Source: Thalassiosira profunda (Eukaryota; Bacillariophyta; Thalassiosirophyceae; Thalassiosirales; Thalassiosiraceae). Taken from it: a stretch of DNA of 15,952 nt. Numbering within the stretch: position 1 is the stretch's first letter; every line of letters starts with the position of its first letter. The position numbers were made by a program, and so were the translations under genes. Below, one piece after another: positions 1 to 7,449 of this stretch. Where the stretch lies: contig JALLAP010000501.1 of NCBI GenBank assembly GCA_036939355.1, positions 1-15,952 of the forward strand, given 5' to 3'. The notes below the pieces were generated by a model. The model saw nothing but the letters and a program-made list of their open reading frames with translations, ran no database searches and was not told the origin of the DNA.

Positions 1-651
1 GAGGCTGCCGCAGATGTTCGGATACAGCAGTGCCGCGAGGTCGTCGCGAGCGAACTCGGTCCACTTTTGCGCATTCTCCGATTTCTGGAATTGTTGCATG
101 GTCATCTTGTCCTCACTGTCACCCATTTCGCCTGCCCACTGCTCTTCCAGTGCCTTTTGCACATCGGACGAGCCGAGAATGGACTCCACAATCTCGTCGG
201 AACCATTGACTTGGCTGCCATCGATCATTGCAATTGGAACCTTTTTGTAATCCCCCGACCACGGTTTCAGCTCGGCCTTCGTCAAGGGATTCACCTCTAC
301 CGCTTGATAATCCAAGTTGGCGTACGACAGCACCGATTTTGCAATGTTGCAGAATGGACAGATGTGGTATTGATACAGCTTGATCTCCGGCTGGATCGAT
401 GATGCAGATGCAAAGCATCGCGCGAAACCGACCGATGAAAGAGGGCGGGGATAGATTGTTCGAGCTGCCATAGTGGCCATCAATGTTGGCGACGACGGTG
501 ATGGGAGAATGGAGCGTCGCAGTGCCGATGCGGTCAGAGACGCCGGCGTTTTCCGTGCAGACGACAAGCTCGAGAGGCTGCGGCATGCCGCAGAAAGAAG
601 AGGCCGCCTGCCGGCGATTCGGTGTGCTGCGACGGTGGTAGCAGTGGCCAT
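1..651 (-). CDS. Prostaglandin E synthase 2-like protein (GST-N/thioredoxin fold), 3' part missing
   Basis: The frame is open from an ATG at 651 to the left edge (217 codons), so the C-terminal half is outside the window. After a long leader, a glutaredoxin/GST-N domain begins with LYQYHICPFCNIAKSVL. Its CPFC redox pair is residues 98 and 101 when counted from 651. It continues with LDYQAVEVNPLTKAELK, KKVPIAMIDG (the cis-Pro region) and SDEIVESIL. The order LYQY-x2-CPFC / YQxVEVNP / KKVPI is that of the membrane-associated PGES-2 family, which in animals isomerises PGH2 to PGE2 and binds glutathione and haem. The last visible residues, LLYPNICGSL, resemble the family's SPNIYRT segment. The leader (1-57) has many Ser, Arg and Ala and no Asp or Glu, as in an organelle presequence. 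ATGs at 480 and 471 are alternative starts; 651 has A at -3. Enzyme activity is not proven by sequence, and a general glutaredoxin-like role is possible. Confidence 0.85.
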   Translation of the reverse strand, partial: MATATTVAAHRIAGRRPLLSAACRSLSSLSSARKTPASLTASALRRSILPSPSSPTLMATMAARTIYPRPLSSVGFARCFASASSIQPEIKLYQYHICPFCNIAKSVLSYANLDYQAVEVNPLTKAELKPWSGDYKKVPIAMIDGSQVNGSDEIVESILGSSDVQKALEEQWAGEMGDSEDKMTMQQFQKSENAQKWTEFARDDLAALLYPNICGSL

Positions 652-989
652 CGTGGACTGGGTTTGGATAGGTTTGGATGCAAGCGGGTGTGTGGGAGGT
701 GGGAGCGAGCGGAGAGGTTTGTTGGGACACCAGGAGGGTGCACCATGCAGTGCAAAGATACTGAAATAAAATCAGAGTATTATGCACTTCTTGGACCCTC
801 ATTGCGCGTAGACACCCCGCGGTGTCAGTGCAAATAGCTCTCCCAAATTTCTGTATCTTGCACTATCTTGGTGCACCGCTGATTCAGATTGGCCGAATCC
901 TTTCCACTTTCTCCACACAGGCGACTGCCGCGACGGTGATCGCAACGGGAGCGCGCACGGCTCATTCCCCTCCCATTTCATTCAACACT
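652..989. promoter_or_regulatory. Divergent intergenic region between PGES2-like and fibrillin genes
   Basis: About 338 bp separate the two divergent start codons, so both promoters and 5' UTRs must lie here. I see no convincing TATA box and no RNA gene. The minus frame of the left gene stays open to a TGA near 770 without another ATG. The fibrillin frame is open from 822, but translation from there gives no sensible leader. An apparent upstream extension of either gene is therefore not supported. Confidence 0.5.
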
Positions 990-1995
990 ATGAACGTCTC
1001 CAAGCGCCAGCTCGCCGCCCTCGGGGCCCTCCTGTCGGGCGGCGCCGCCGTCTCGGCCTTCCACATCGCGCCCTCGGCGGTGGCGCCCCCCCGTCTTGCT
1101 CATGCACCGTCGTCCTCCGCCCTCGGCATGGCCGATTACGACGATTCGTATCCCTCCGATTCCTCCGAGGACACGCACTTCACCGTCGAGAAGGACGAGT
1201 CCACCATCGACGTGGAGAACAAGCCGTCGACGGCGTCGGAGTCGGTTGTGTCGAGCATCATGGATTACCTCCCCTCCTCCCTCGCCTCCTCGGGCGACTT
1301 GTCTGCCGAGGACCGCGCGGCGATCAACGAGGTGAGGGCCTGGTGCATTCTCTGGTTAGAGTTGAATTTATTCTTATCTCATGATACTATCACGTCCCTG
1401 CCAGGCCATTCTCAAGCTCGAGGCGCTCAACCCCACCGACGACCCGGCATACAGCCCATTGATCAATGGTGTTTGGAATCTGAAGTACGCCGGGGGATAC
1501 TCGGACAGCAAAATCCCCAGCCCCACCCGGGATCTGGCGCTGTTCCTTTACTCGGGCGGGTACAGCCCCGGATTGTTTGCACTGAGTTTGGCGCAGAAGC
1601 TGCCAGCGCAGTTGGTGGAATTGGGAGACCTTGAGATTTGTAAGTGGTTGTTGTCGTGGGTGTCTAATTGCTGGTGCAAATCGGCCTGTCTGATGAACGC
1701 CTCCTCTCTATTCATACCCACAGCGATATCCCGTCAGCAGCCGCGGATCGAGGCGAAGATCGACGTGACACTCTTTGGTGGATCGGAGGACAAGGTTGAG
1801 GTGAAGGCTCGCCTGGAGGTGGATTCTGGATTGCGCTTCACGGAGACGTACGAATCGGCCACTGTGTTGGGACAGACCATAGATTTGCCGGACGCGTTGC
1901 AATACTCGCGCGATTTGTATGTTTCTTACGTGGACGAGGATATTCTTGTGGTCAGAGACGGTGCGGGCGTTCCTGAGATCTTGGTTCGCAAATAG
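990..1995 (+). CDS. Plastid lipid-associated protein / fibrillin (PAP), three exons
   Basis: Exons are 990-1331, 1405-1639 and 1724-1995. The introns are 1332-1404 (GTGAGG..CCAG, phase 0) and 1640-1723 (GTAAGT..ACAG, phase 1). The product is 282 aa. The N-terminus has a signal peptide with basic MNVSKRQ, a hydrophobic core and then VSA|FHIAP (residues 21-28), an ASAFAP-like motif with Phe at +1, so plastid import is expected. An acidic, Ser-rich linker follows. The PAP/fibrillin domain fills about residues 120-282: AILKLEALNP, INGVWNLKYAGG, LRFTETYESATVLGQ, and the C-terminal SYVDEDILVVRDG..EILVRK, which matches the family's YLDEDLRIxRG..FVL ending. Fibrillins are lipocalin-like proteins of plastoglobules, thylakoids or stroma that bind lipids and aid photoprotection or quinone metabolism. 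An in-frame ATG at 822 is rejected because 990 places the signal peptide correctly. Confidence 0.9.
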
Positions 1996-2142
1996 AGATT
2001 GTTGGCAGAGTGGCAATGAGGGAGATTGATAAACCTCAGGACCGTGCCACAATTGAGATAAAGTTTCCGTTGCTGGATTTATCAATTTCTACAGGGACAC
2101 GAGAGCATGAAACGTGAAGCCGTGCTGCTGATACTATGCATA
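1996..2142. other. Convergent 3' gap with an inverted repeat
   Basis: This 147-bp spacer lies between the stop codons of the fibrillin and hydrolase genes and must hold both 3' UTRs. A perfect 9-bp inverted repeat, ATTGATAAA at 2025-2033 and TTTATCAAT at 2078-2086, has a 44-nt spacer. It could fold in either transcript. No AATAAA is seen in either direction. Confidence 0.4.
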
Positions 2143-3162
2143 TCACAACGCCTGCACAAACTTGTCCATCCGGTCCAGCATATCGTCCACGAAACGCGTG
2201 TCGTGACAGAAAAAGTGATCCCCTGCCTCGTACACTTTGAGCGACGACCGCTCCCCGTCCTTGCACAGACTCAGCCACTGGTCCTCGCTGTCGCGGTAGT
2301 CTTTGCTCCCATTGAAGAAAAGCAAAGGGAATTGCAATTCCGGAATGATGTCCGCCGGTGCCACCACATGCATGCAATCGCACTGCGCTGGCCCCTGTTG
2401 GAAGAACATCCCCGACCCATACGAACATTCGACGAGGTGGTAGTCCGCGTGGCTCTTTTTGACAGTGCTCATCATCGCCCCCATCAACGATTTGTTGCTC
2501 ATGTGTCCCGAGAGCTTGCGGAGGAACCATATTCCAAGGCGCGCTTTGAGGCTGCAATCCGGCCCGACGTTCTGGCCGCAATCCAGTAGGATTGCACCAG
2601 AGAACCGCTCCTTCAGTTTGCCCAAGATGTAAAATCCAATGTATGCTCCGAGAGACCCCCCTACATACACGGGCGTTTGGCCCGCACATTCGCTGTCCAG
2701 GATGCGCTCCACCACCTCGACGCAAGTATCGAGCGTCAACGGCGTTTCCACGAGGGTGCCGTGGCCGGGAAGGTCGATCAACACGGAGCGATATCCCTTC
2801 TGGGCAAGGGCCGCGGCGTGTGGTCGGAACAGCGCACGGGAGGCGCCGCCCCCGTGCACCCACAGAAATGTCGCGGTCGGCGTCGCGCCATCGGTCTGCG
2901 CCGCTGGCTCCACGACGTCGTACGTCCTTCCGTAGTCGAGGACGGACTTCCGCTCGAAGCACGGCTTGCAAAACGATTGGATCGACGCCTTCTCAACGGG
3001 CGGCGGACGCGCGCGCTCCTCGAAGGGGATGAGCGCCCGGTCTCCGGCGCAGAGGCGACAGAGCGTCTTCTGGCACGCCGCGCAGGAGGCCGTGCGGGGT
3101 GGCACGAGGCCGAGACAGCCCCGGTCGAGGGCGGCGTTGCAGTCGGCGCAGTGGATCGACAT
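2143..3162 (-). CDS. Alpha/beta-hydrolase with N-terminal FYVE-like zinc finger
   Basis: One uninterrupted 339-aa frame. Residues 5-68 hold eight cysteines in four CxxC pairs: CADC (5-8), CAAC (27-30), CRLC (35-38) and CKPC (65-68). The spacing CxxC-x4-CxxC in the middle and FCKPCFERK at the end match the cross-braced zinc cluster of FYVE and related fingers. The lipid-binding WxxD and R(R/K)HHCR motifs of true FYVE domains are absent, so PI3P binding is doubtful. Residues about 95-339 form an alpha/beta-hydrolase: oxyanion motif LWVHGGG (100-106), DLPGHG (130-135), nucleophile elbow GGSLG with Ser170, probable acid Asp288 (NGSKD) and His316 (AGDHFF). The triad looks complete, so it should be active as an esterase, lipase or thioesterase; the substrate is unknown. 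No signal peptide is seen, so it is probably cytosolic, perhaps membrane-associated. Confidence 0.85.
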   Translation of the reverse strand: MSIHCADCNAALDRGCLGLVPPRTASCAACQKTLCRLCAGDRALIPFEERARPPPVEKASIQSFCKPCFERKSVLDYGRTYDVVEPAAQTDGATPTATFLWVHGGGASRALFRPHAAALAQKGYRSVLIDLPGHGTLVETPLTLDTCVEVVERILDSECAGQTPVYVGGSLGAYIGFYILGKLKERFSGAILLDCGQNVGPDCSLKARLGIWFLRKLSGHMSNKSLMGAMMSTVKKSHADYHLVECSYGSGMFFQQGPAQCDCMHVVAPADIIPELQFPLLFFNGSKDYRDSEDQWLSLCKDGERSSLKVYEAGDHFFCHDTRFVDDMLDRMDKFVQAL

Positions 3163-3586
3163 CGCGCCCAGGGAAATGGCGCCTCGCTCGCCTTAAGCAC
3201 TCAGCGACCTCTTGACATAAAGAAATTGTGCCGAGCTTCGTTGAAAGAAGGGTTTATTGTAATAAGTATATCGTGAGACTTCTAACGAAGCTTAGACTCA
3301 AGATTCCCGTTCGGTACCAGTTCCTACGTAAGCGAATCTTTGACGCTGCAGTTGAGAAATTGCATCTTCTTTTTGCTTCCCATTCGCTTCCCCGCCACTA
3401 AACATGGCCTCAATAGGCCTCAATCACCCTCCCGGCCGCCCCGCGTTTGGCCGTGTTCAAGCCGGCTCTGGCTTTCTGTGCTCATCCAGCGTTCTCGGTT
3501 GACGAATTGCAGTAGCAAAACCTGGGGTTCATAGACCAAACTCTTCGGTGCATGCACCTGAATGACCGAGCAAATAGTGGTGTAGT
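3163..3586. promoter_or_regulatory. Divergent intergenic region, hydrolase / GDNP-domain gene
   Basis: About 424 bp, more AT-rich than the coding sequence around it, between two divergent start codons. It must contain both promoters. GGCCTCAAT occurs twice with a 10-bp period (3406-3414 and 3416-3424), each copy including an AGGCCT-like half. Short open frames here have no recognisable protein features. No RNA gene is seen. Confidence 0.4.
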
Positions 3587-4533
3587 ATGAACACCATGGG
3601 CGGCGGCCCGCGCAATCGCAATGCAAGCGTGGGCGACGAATTCATCCCCCATTCGCCGTGCGGCATGTCCATCAAGGGCGACCCATCAACGATGAGCCGC
3701 GTGCCTCCGTGCAAAATTAGCCCGGAGCAGCACGGCAGGAAGCAGGCCGTCCCGCCGGCTTCGCCGACGACGAGTCCTCACCCGCTGACGCTGAGGAGGA
3801 TGCTCTCTCGGGGGAAGTCCTCCTCCGCCGCGACGACCCTCGCGAGAGACGTCTCGTCGTACGCGGGCCCGCAGCCGATTGGCCGCGATGGTCTGCCATT
3901 GAGGAGCTGCCTCAAGCATGCATGTACGCCCCCCACCTCGGCGTCGAGCGACAGTTCTGTGATGGGGGGCGGGAGTGGCGGGCGATGCTGCCATAAGGTC
4001 TCATTTTCCCACGTCCAACTTCGGGAGTACTGCAGGTATGTACGGGCGTGCAAGCCATCTCGCTTTGCTCTTTTATTGTTCGCCTCTCATGCAATCCTAA
4101 AACATTCTCCTCCCTCTCCAGGCAAGTGGGCGACAACCCCAGCGTGACGTGCGGTGCCCCGCTCGCAATAGGGTGGAAATTTAACAAGAGGGGCAAAATC
4201 GATATTGACACGTACGAGGCAGATCTCGACAAGGACCCAAAACCATGCGAGAGACTCTCTCCTCAAGAACGGGAGAAGATCCTGACCGAGATCGGCAGGG
4301 CATCCCACAGCCAGATAATGCAAGGGCAAATACAAGCGTACTTTGACAGGCAGCTACGGGCAGAGACGCTAGACCAAATAGGGGGCCTCAAGAACTGCAA
4401 AAGCATAGGGCCTCGGGAACGGCTCTTCATCATGAGGGAATCGGCAGCGAGGAAGCTCGACAGGGCCAAGAGGGGCTTCTTGGGCGGAAGCTGTGGGACC
4501 ACGCCCGCGAAGAAGCGAGACGAAAGTCCTTAG
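3587..4533 (+). CDS. Diatom-type conserved protein with GDNP...GW domain, two exons
   Basis: Exons are 3587-4035 and 4122-4533. The intron is 4036-4121 (GTATGT..TCCAG, 86 nt, phase 2), giving 286 aa. Residues 1-135 are low complexity, rich in Ser, Pro, Gly and Arg, with basic patches and probably disordered. The conserved core starts at residue 138: VSFSHVQLREYC, then RQVGDNPSV (150-158) and GAPLAIGW (161-168). The intron splits the Arg just before QVGDNP. A helical, charged C-terminal part follows (LSPQEREKIL, SHSQIMQGQIQAYFDRQLR, ESAARKLDRAKRG). I associate the order VxF..V.(I/L)REY....GDNP.V..G.P..IGW with many diatom proteins of unknown function; this is from memory of the family, not a search. 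No signal peptide or membrane segment is seen. ATG 3596 is an alternative start with a better context. Confidence 0.8.
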
Positions 4534-4534
4534 A

Positions 4535-4549
4535 GGGCGAAGAACGCCC
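4535..4549 (+). other. Small hairpin just after the stop codon
   Basis: GGGCG-AAGAA-CGCCC is a perfect 5-bp stem with a 5-nt loop, beginning two bases after the TAG of the GDNP-domain gene, in its 3' UTR. It is short and could be chance. Confidence 0.25.
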
Positions 4550-4661
4550 GAGCCACAATAACCACAGGCATGTATCTTAAAGCGTCAAGATTGTTTGACA
4601 AGATGCACAGAGGTGGCATTTCACTTGTGTGCCACGTTGATTTTCGGCATAGCAGCCTTGT

Positions 4662-4721
4662 ATTAAACCTGTATTAAATCGTGTAAGTTATTGCTACCCA
4701 TCAACACCCAGCCTTTTTATT
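4662..4721. promoter_or_regulatory. Candidate poly(A) signals in the convergent gap
   Basis: In the 219-bp gap between the converging genes, ATTAAA appears twice on the plus strand (4662-4667 and 4673-4678), about 130-140 nt after the stop of the upstream gene. On the minus strand an AATAAA (plus-strand TTTATT, 4716-4721) lies about 32 nt after the stop at 4753. They are well placed for 3'-end processing. These are short motifs in AT-rich DNA, so they are only candidates. Confidence 0.35.
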
Positions 4722-4752
4722 CATTCTCTTTGGCTTACTTTGTGTTCTCTCT

Positions 4753-5413
4753 TCACTCCGGTGCCTTTATCGTTACATCAATGACATCTTGCTTGTCATT
4801 CTTTTCTAGCGGCTCATTCGATGCGACAGCTTCGACCTCTGCTGTGGATTCACTGGAGCTCGTCACCGCCCCCTTTTCATAATCCTCCACAATAAGTGGC
4901 TGCATGATGTTGCCTGGAGAGGAGCATAGTAAGAAGTTGTGTGCATATCATATGATCTGTCCTCAACACACTTGGTACAATCTTACCTAGCTCCTGCAAC
5001 AGATCTGGTCTGTTGACCATTTCCTGCCCTTCCTCCAACTTTCCTTCGTACTCCTCCCACAGTCCTGGGCGCAGACGCTTCGTGTCTCGTTCCAGTTGCT
5101 CGGCAGCTTTGGGAACCAAGAACGATGCAGTCAGATAGGCGATCGCAGTTATGCCGAAGATCGCGGCGGTAAGAACCACGAAGAATGTACGAAGCGTGGA
5201 CAGCGGACCGGAGAGAGCGTCGCCGCCTCCCATGTAGGTGGCCGCAGAGAGACCGTCGGTGAGCAGGAATGGGTTGGACTCGGGCAGCAAATGCAACGAC
5301 GGAGAGGGCACGGAGACGCGATGTTGCACCTGATGCGAAGGAGCGACGAATGCATGTGTTTGAAGCGCCGCCGTCGTCAAGACGACCGACATCGGGAGAG
5401 CCCAGCTATTCAT
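4753..5413 (-). CDS. Small plastid-targeted single-pass membrane protein, two exons
   Basis: Exons on the minus strand are 5413-4987 and 4913-4753. The intron is 4986-4914 (GTAAGA..TCCAG, 73 nt, phase 1), giving 195 aa. The start at 5413 (A at -3) gives a signal peptide, MNSWALPMSVVLTTAALQ, followed by THA|FVAP (residues 19-25), an ASAFAP-like plastid-import motif. A Ser/Pro-rich transit region follows. One membrane segment lies at about 76-99 (FFVVLTAAIFGITAIAYL), then KAAEQLERDTKRLRPGLWEE, a charged helix, and NIMQPLIVEDYEKG. The tail is acidic and Ser-rich. I do not recognise the family. The layout suggests a thylakoid or plastid-envelope protein with a soluble helical C-terminal part. The in-frame ATG at 5440 adds nine residues before the signal peptide and is less likely. 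Conservation of LRPGLWEEYEGKL in other algae would support a defined family. Confidence 0.75.
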
Positions 5414-5647
5414 CCTTGAATAATGGCTGACCGATAGCATCAGATGTTCACGCCGTGGGGAGCCTGCCCGGCCGAGGGGCCCTGTTGCTTTTTGTTGAAG
5501 CAAATAAATAATAGAGGCAAAATCCGAGATCCGCGAGGATACCTTTTGGCTATTTTTAGCGAGCAAAGGATTCTACATACCCTTTGTCTTTTCAGTCAAC
5601 GATGCAAGGACACAATGGGTCAAATGCAAATGCTACAGTTTGCTTTG

Positions 5648-7449
5648 CTAATCCAATGGATTGCAAGGACCGCAATGGCCGGGGAACTGCTTGAATCCTA
5701 CCTCTCGGCACGCGTCTTTCTCGGACATGCCCTCTTGGTGCATCAGATACTCGATCCTCTCACCGCAGGAAAACTCGTCAGTAGTTCGGTGAAGGACAAA
5801 TTGGGTGCACGTCGAAGGACGTCCGCAGTCAAATGCAAATTGCTTCGGTTTGCTTTCGCCATCTGCTGATGAGCATTTGCCCCTGAAGTCGGTCACTTTG
5901 ACCCGTATCCCGATTCCATCCGTTTGCAGTTTCTGGTCATGGATAGATGCCTTCCGTCTGTCATTGCCGTTTGCCCGAACACGGATCGCTTCGCTTCTGG
6001 CCCCGTTCGAATGAAAGTTGACTGCGATCCGGGAAGTCCCTTGCCCTGTCACTATTGTTGCACTCTCCGGAACTGTCCACGTGTATGAATCGCCTTCCTC
6101 TGCATCGACATTGACAATCTCATATCTCACATTCTCCTCGGAGCATTCCACTACACTTTGGCCCGATATCCGAGGAAAGATGCCTTCGTAGACTCGCACA
6201 TGATCAACCTCAAACGACTGCGGGAACAAGGTAGCTTCTTGCCCATCCGAGCTATCATCGTCAACGGGATTTCCCGGCCAGTTTCCTCCAACCGCAAGGT
6301 TGAGGATAAAGTAGAACTTCTCGTCAAAAGACCAATGATACGGCGCCATCTCCTCCTTCGAGACGGTTGCATACAATATGTCGTCAATGTACCATCGTAT
6401 CGTCCCAGGAAGGCGTTCCACGGAATACGTATGAAACGTCTCGTTTACGGGACCCGGTGCCTCGGCTAGTGTGATCCCTGCCTCTGAGTATTGATGCTGC
6501 TGCCCATCCAGCCCGTAGTTACCGTTCCGTGCACTGTATTTCCTTCCTTTCCTATGCTCTCCATTATATCAATTTCCCCGGACTATACAGCAGTGACTTG
6601 AGTGACGAAGAGAACGAAAGAGAAACATTATACAGTGCGCACATACCTTTGGCCACCCTCCGTACGTGTCGTATGTCGGCAGCATCCAAAATGCAGGCCA
6701 GATCCCCTTGCCCCACGGCAGCTTCATTCGGGCTTCGAAGCGACGGCTCGTTTTTAGCGATGCAACTTCGCCCTCCACCGCCGAAGGGACGACGCCAAAG
6801 TCGGCCTTGCCGCGCGAGATGATCTTCGACGACGTGTACGTGGGAGGGCTGCCGGGAGTCTCGTATTTGCGCGCCTCGAGGACGAGCTTGCCTCCCGAGA
6901 CGCGGGCGTTGGAGGGGGTGTACCACTCGAGTTCGTTGTTGCCCCACCCGCANGCTTGCCTCCCGAGACGCGGGCGTTGGAGGGGGTGTACCACTCGAGT
7001 TCGTTGTTTCCTGCATCGATGATGGATCGAGGTTGAGATGCATATTGCAAATGATGCGCATGTTGGAAAGGAAAAGTACTCACCCCAGCCACACAGTCCA
7101 ACGTCGCATCCATTGCCATTCACGAAGGTCCATTTGGACAAGTCGACGGCGTCGCCATCGAATTCGTCCCTCCATATCAACGTGGGCGTGTAGCGACCGG
7201 CGACATCAGGGTGCATTGCACTAGCGTCCCGCTTCATCCACCCGAGGCCAAGCAGGACGATTGCAATTAGAACCAACGCTGGTTGATAGACAATCCGCCG
7301 CTTGAACAGCTCGAGGGGCGGGAACAGGGCGGGAGACAATCCCAGTCATCAGAGGCGGCGTCGCACTCCTCGTCCAGCGCATCGTGCTCCGAGCTGTCGG
7401 TGCCATAGGAGCCTATTGAAAGGCGGTGATGGCTGCTGTGGGGGCTCAT
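5648..7449 (-). CDS. Membrane-anchored glycoside hydrolase family 16 protein with PKD-like domain; frameshifted and partly duplicated in this assembly
   Basis: Exons on the minus strand are 7449-7084, 7010-6647 and 6582-5648. The introns are 7083-7011 (GTGAGT..TGCAG, 73 nt, phase 1) and 6646-6583 (GTATGT..TATAG, 64 nt, phase 0). Corrected length is about 532 aa. Predicted layout: a Ser/Asp-rich cytosolic tail (1-50), KRR then a membrane anchor (about 53-71), and a GH16 fold (about 85-355) with LIWRDEFDG, NNELEWYTPSNARV, GIWPAFWMLP, SGEIDIMES (catalytic ExDxxE, residues 224-229), GNWPGNP and SFEVDHVRVYE. A PKD-like domain follows (about 356-414, YTWTVPESATIVTGQGTS), then a Cys-rich tail. GH16 enzymes cleave or transfer beta-1,3/1,4-glucans; type II anchored members include fungal Kre6/Skn1. 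Two one-base frameshifts and a 55-bp duplication around an N interrupt the reading frame. The start at 7449 depends on the first frameshift being an error. Confidence 0.85.
6518..6521 (-). other. Frameshift in GH16 exon 3 (probable missing A)
   Basis: On the minus strand the frame carrying SGEIDIMES reads on to GNTVHGTV and then meets a stop about 15 codons later. The frame one base off continues with NYGLDGQQHQYSEA and the rest of the GH16 fold. Reading GTAACTAC as GTAAACTAC joins them as V-N-Y-G. No intron fits here. A homopolymer undercall is the simplest explanation; a true mutation is possible. Confidence 0.7.
6886..6940. repeat. 55-bp exact duplicate, copy 1 (left of the N)
   Basis: Identical to 6954-7008. 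It encodes the same GH16 exon 2 residues on the minus strand (NELEWYTPSNARVSGGK). Beyond it, 6941-6952 encodes CGWG without interruption, so this copy lacks the intron that follows copy 2. Confidence 0.95.
6953..6953. other. Ambiguous base (N), assembly join
   Basis: The only N in the window. It sits exactly between the divergent 12-nt end of the left sequence and the start of the second duplicate copy. It marks a contig join and not a single miscalled base. Confidence 0.9.
6954..7008. repeat. 55-bp exact duplicate, copy 2 (right of the N)
   Basis: Identical to 6886-6940. Here the coding sequence meets a splice acceptor at 7011 and continues only after a 73-nt intron (7011-7083). The pair flanks a single ambiguous base, as expected where two overlapping contigs were placed side by side and not merged. 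Confidence 0.95.
7338..7349 (-). other. Frameshift near GH16 N-terminus (probable missing G)
   Basis: The frame starting with ATG at 7449 gives a plausible Ser/Asp-rich tail ending SDDWD and then runs into Cys/Ser-rich sequence and a stop. The frame with LSPALFPPLELFKRRIVYQ and the membrane anchor has an in-frame TGA just upstream and no ATG before the anchor. One extra G in TGGGATTG would join them as DDWG-LSP. The first in-frame ATG otherwise lies after the anchor. Confidence 0.55.

Noticed and set aside
119..802. 227-codon minus-strand open frame at the left end
   Set aside because: It overlaps the PGES2-like gene in the wrong frame. The neighbouring frame carries LYQYHICPFC and the rest of the domain and is open to the edge.
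822..989. N-terminal extension of fibrillin from ATG 822
   Set aside because: It would bury the signal peptide and ASAFAP-like motif 56 residues inside the protein.
2328..2341. 14-bp palindrome GGAATTGCAATTCC
   Set aside because: It lies inside the hydrolase coding sequence (ELQFP region) and is explained by codon choice.
2036..2971. 311-codon minus-strand open frame within the hydrolase
   Set aside because: It is out of frame with the zinc-cluster/hydrolase protein and has no motif; it is a shadow of a GC-rich gene.
6583..6646. Alternative acceptor at the CAG near 6533 for GH16 intron 2
   Set aside because: It would remove the catalytic SGEIDIMES motif and put the next codons into a stop. 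The acceptor TATAG at 6583 keeps the motif and the phase.
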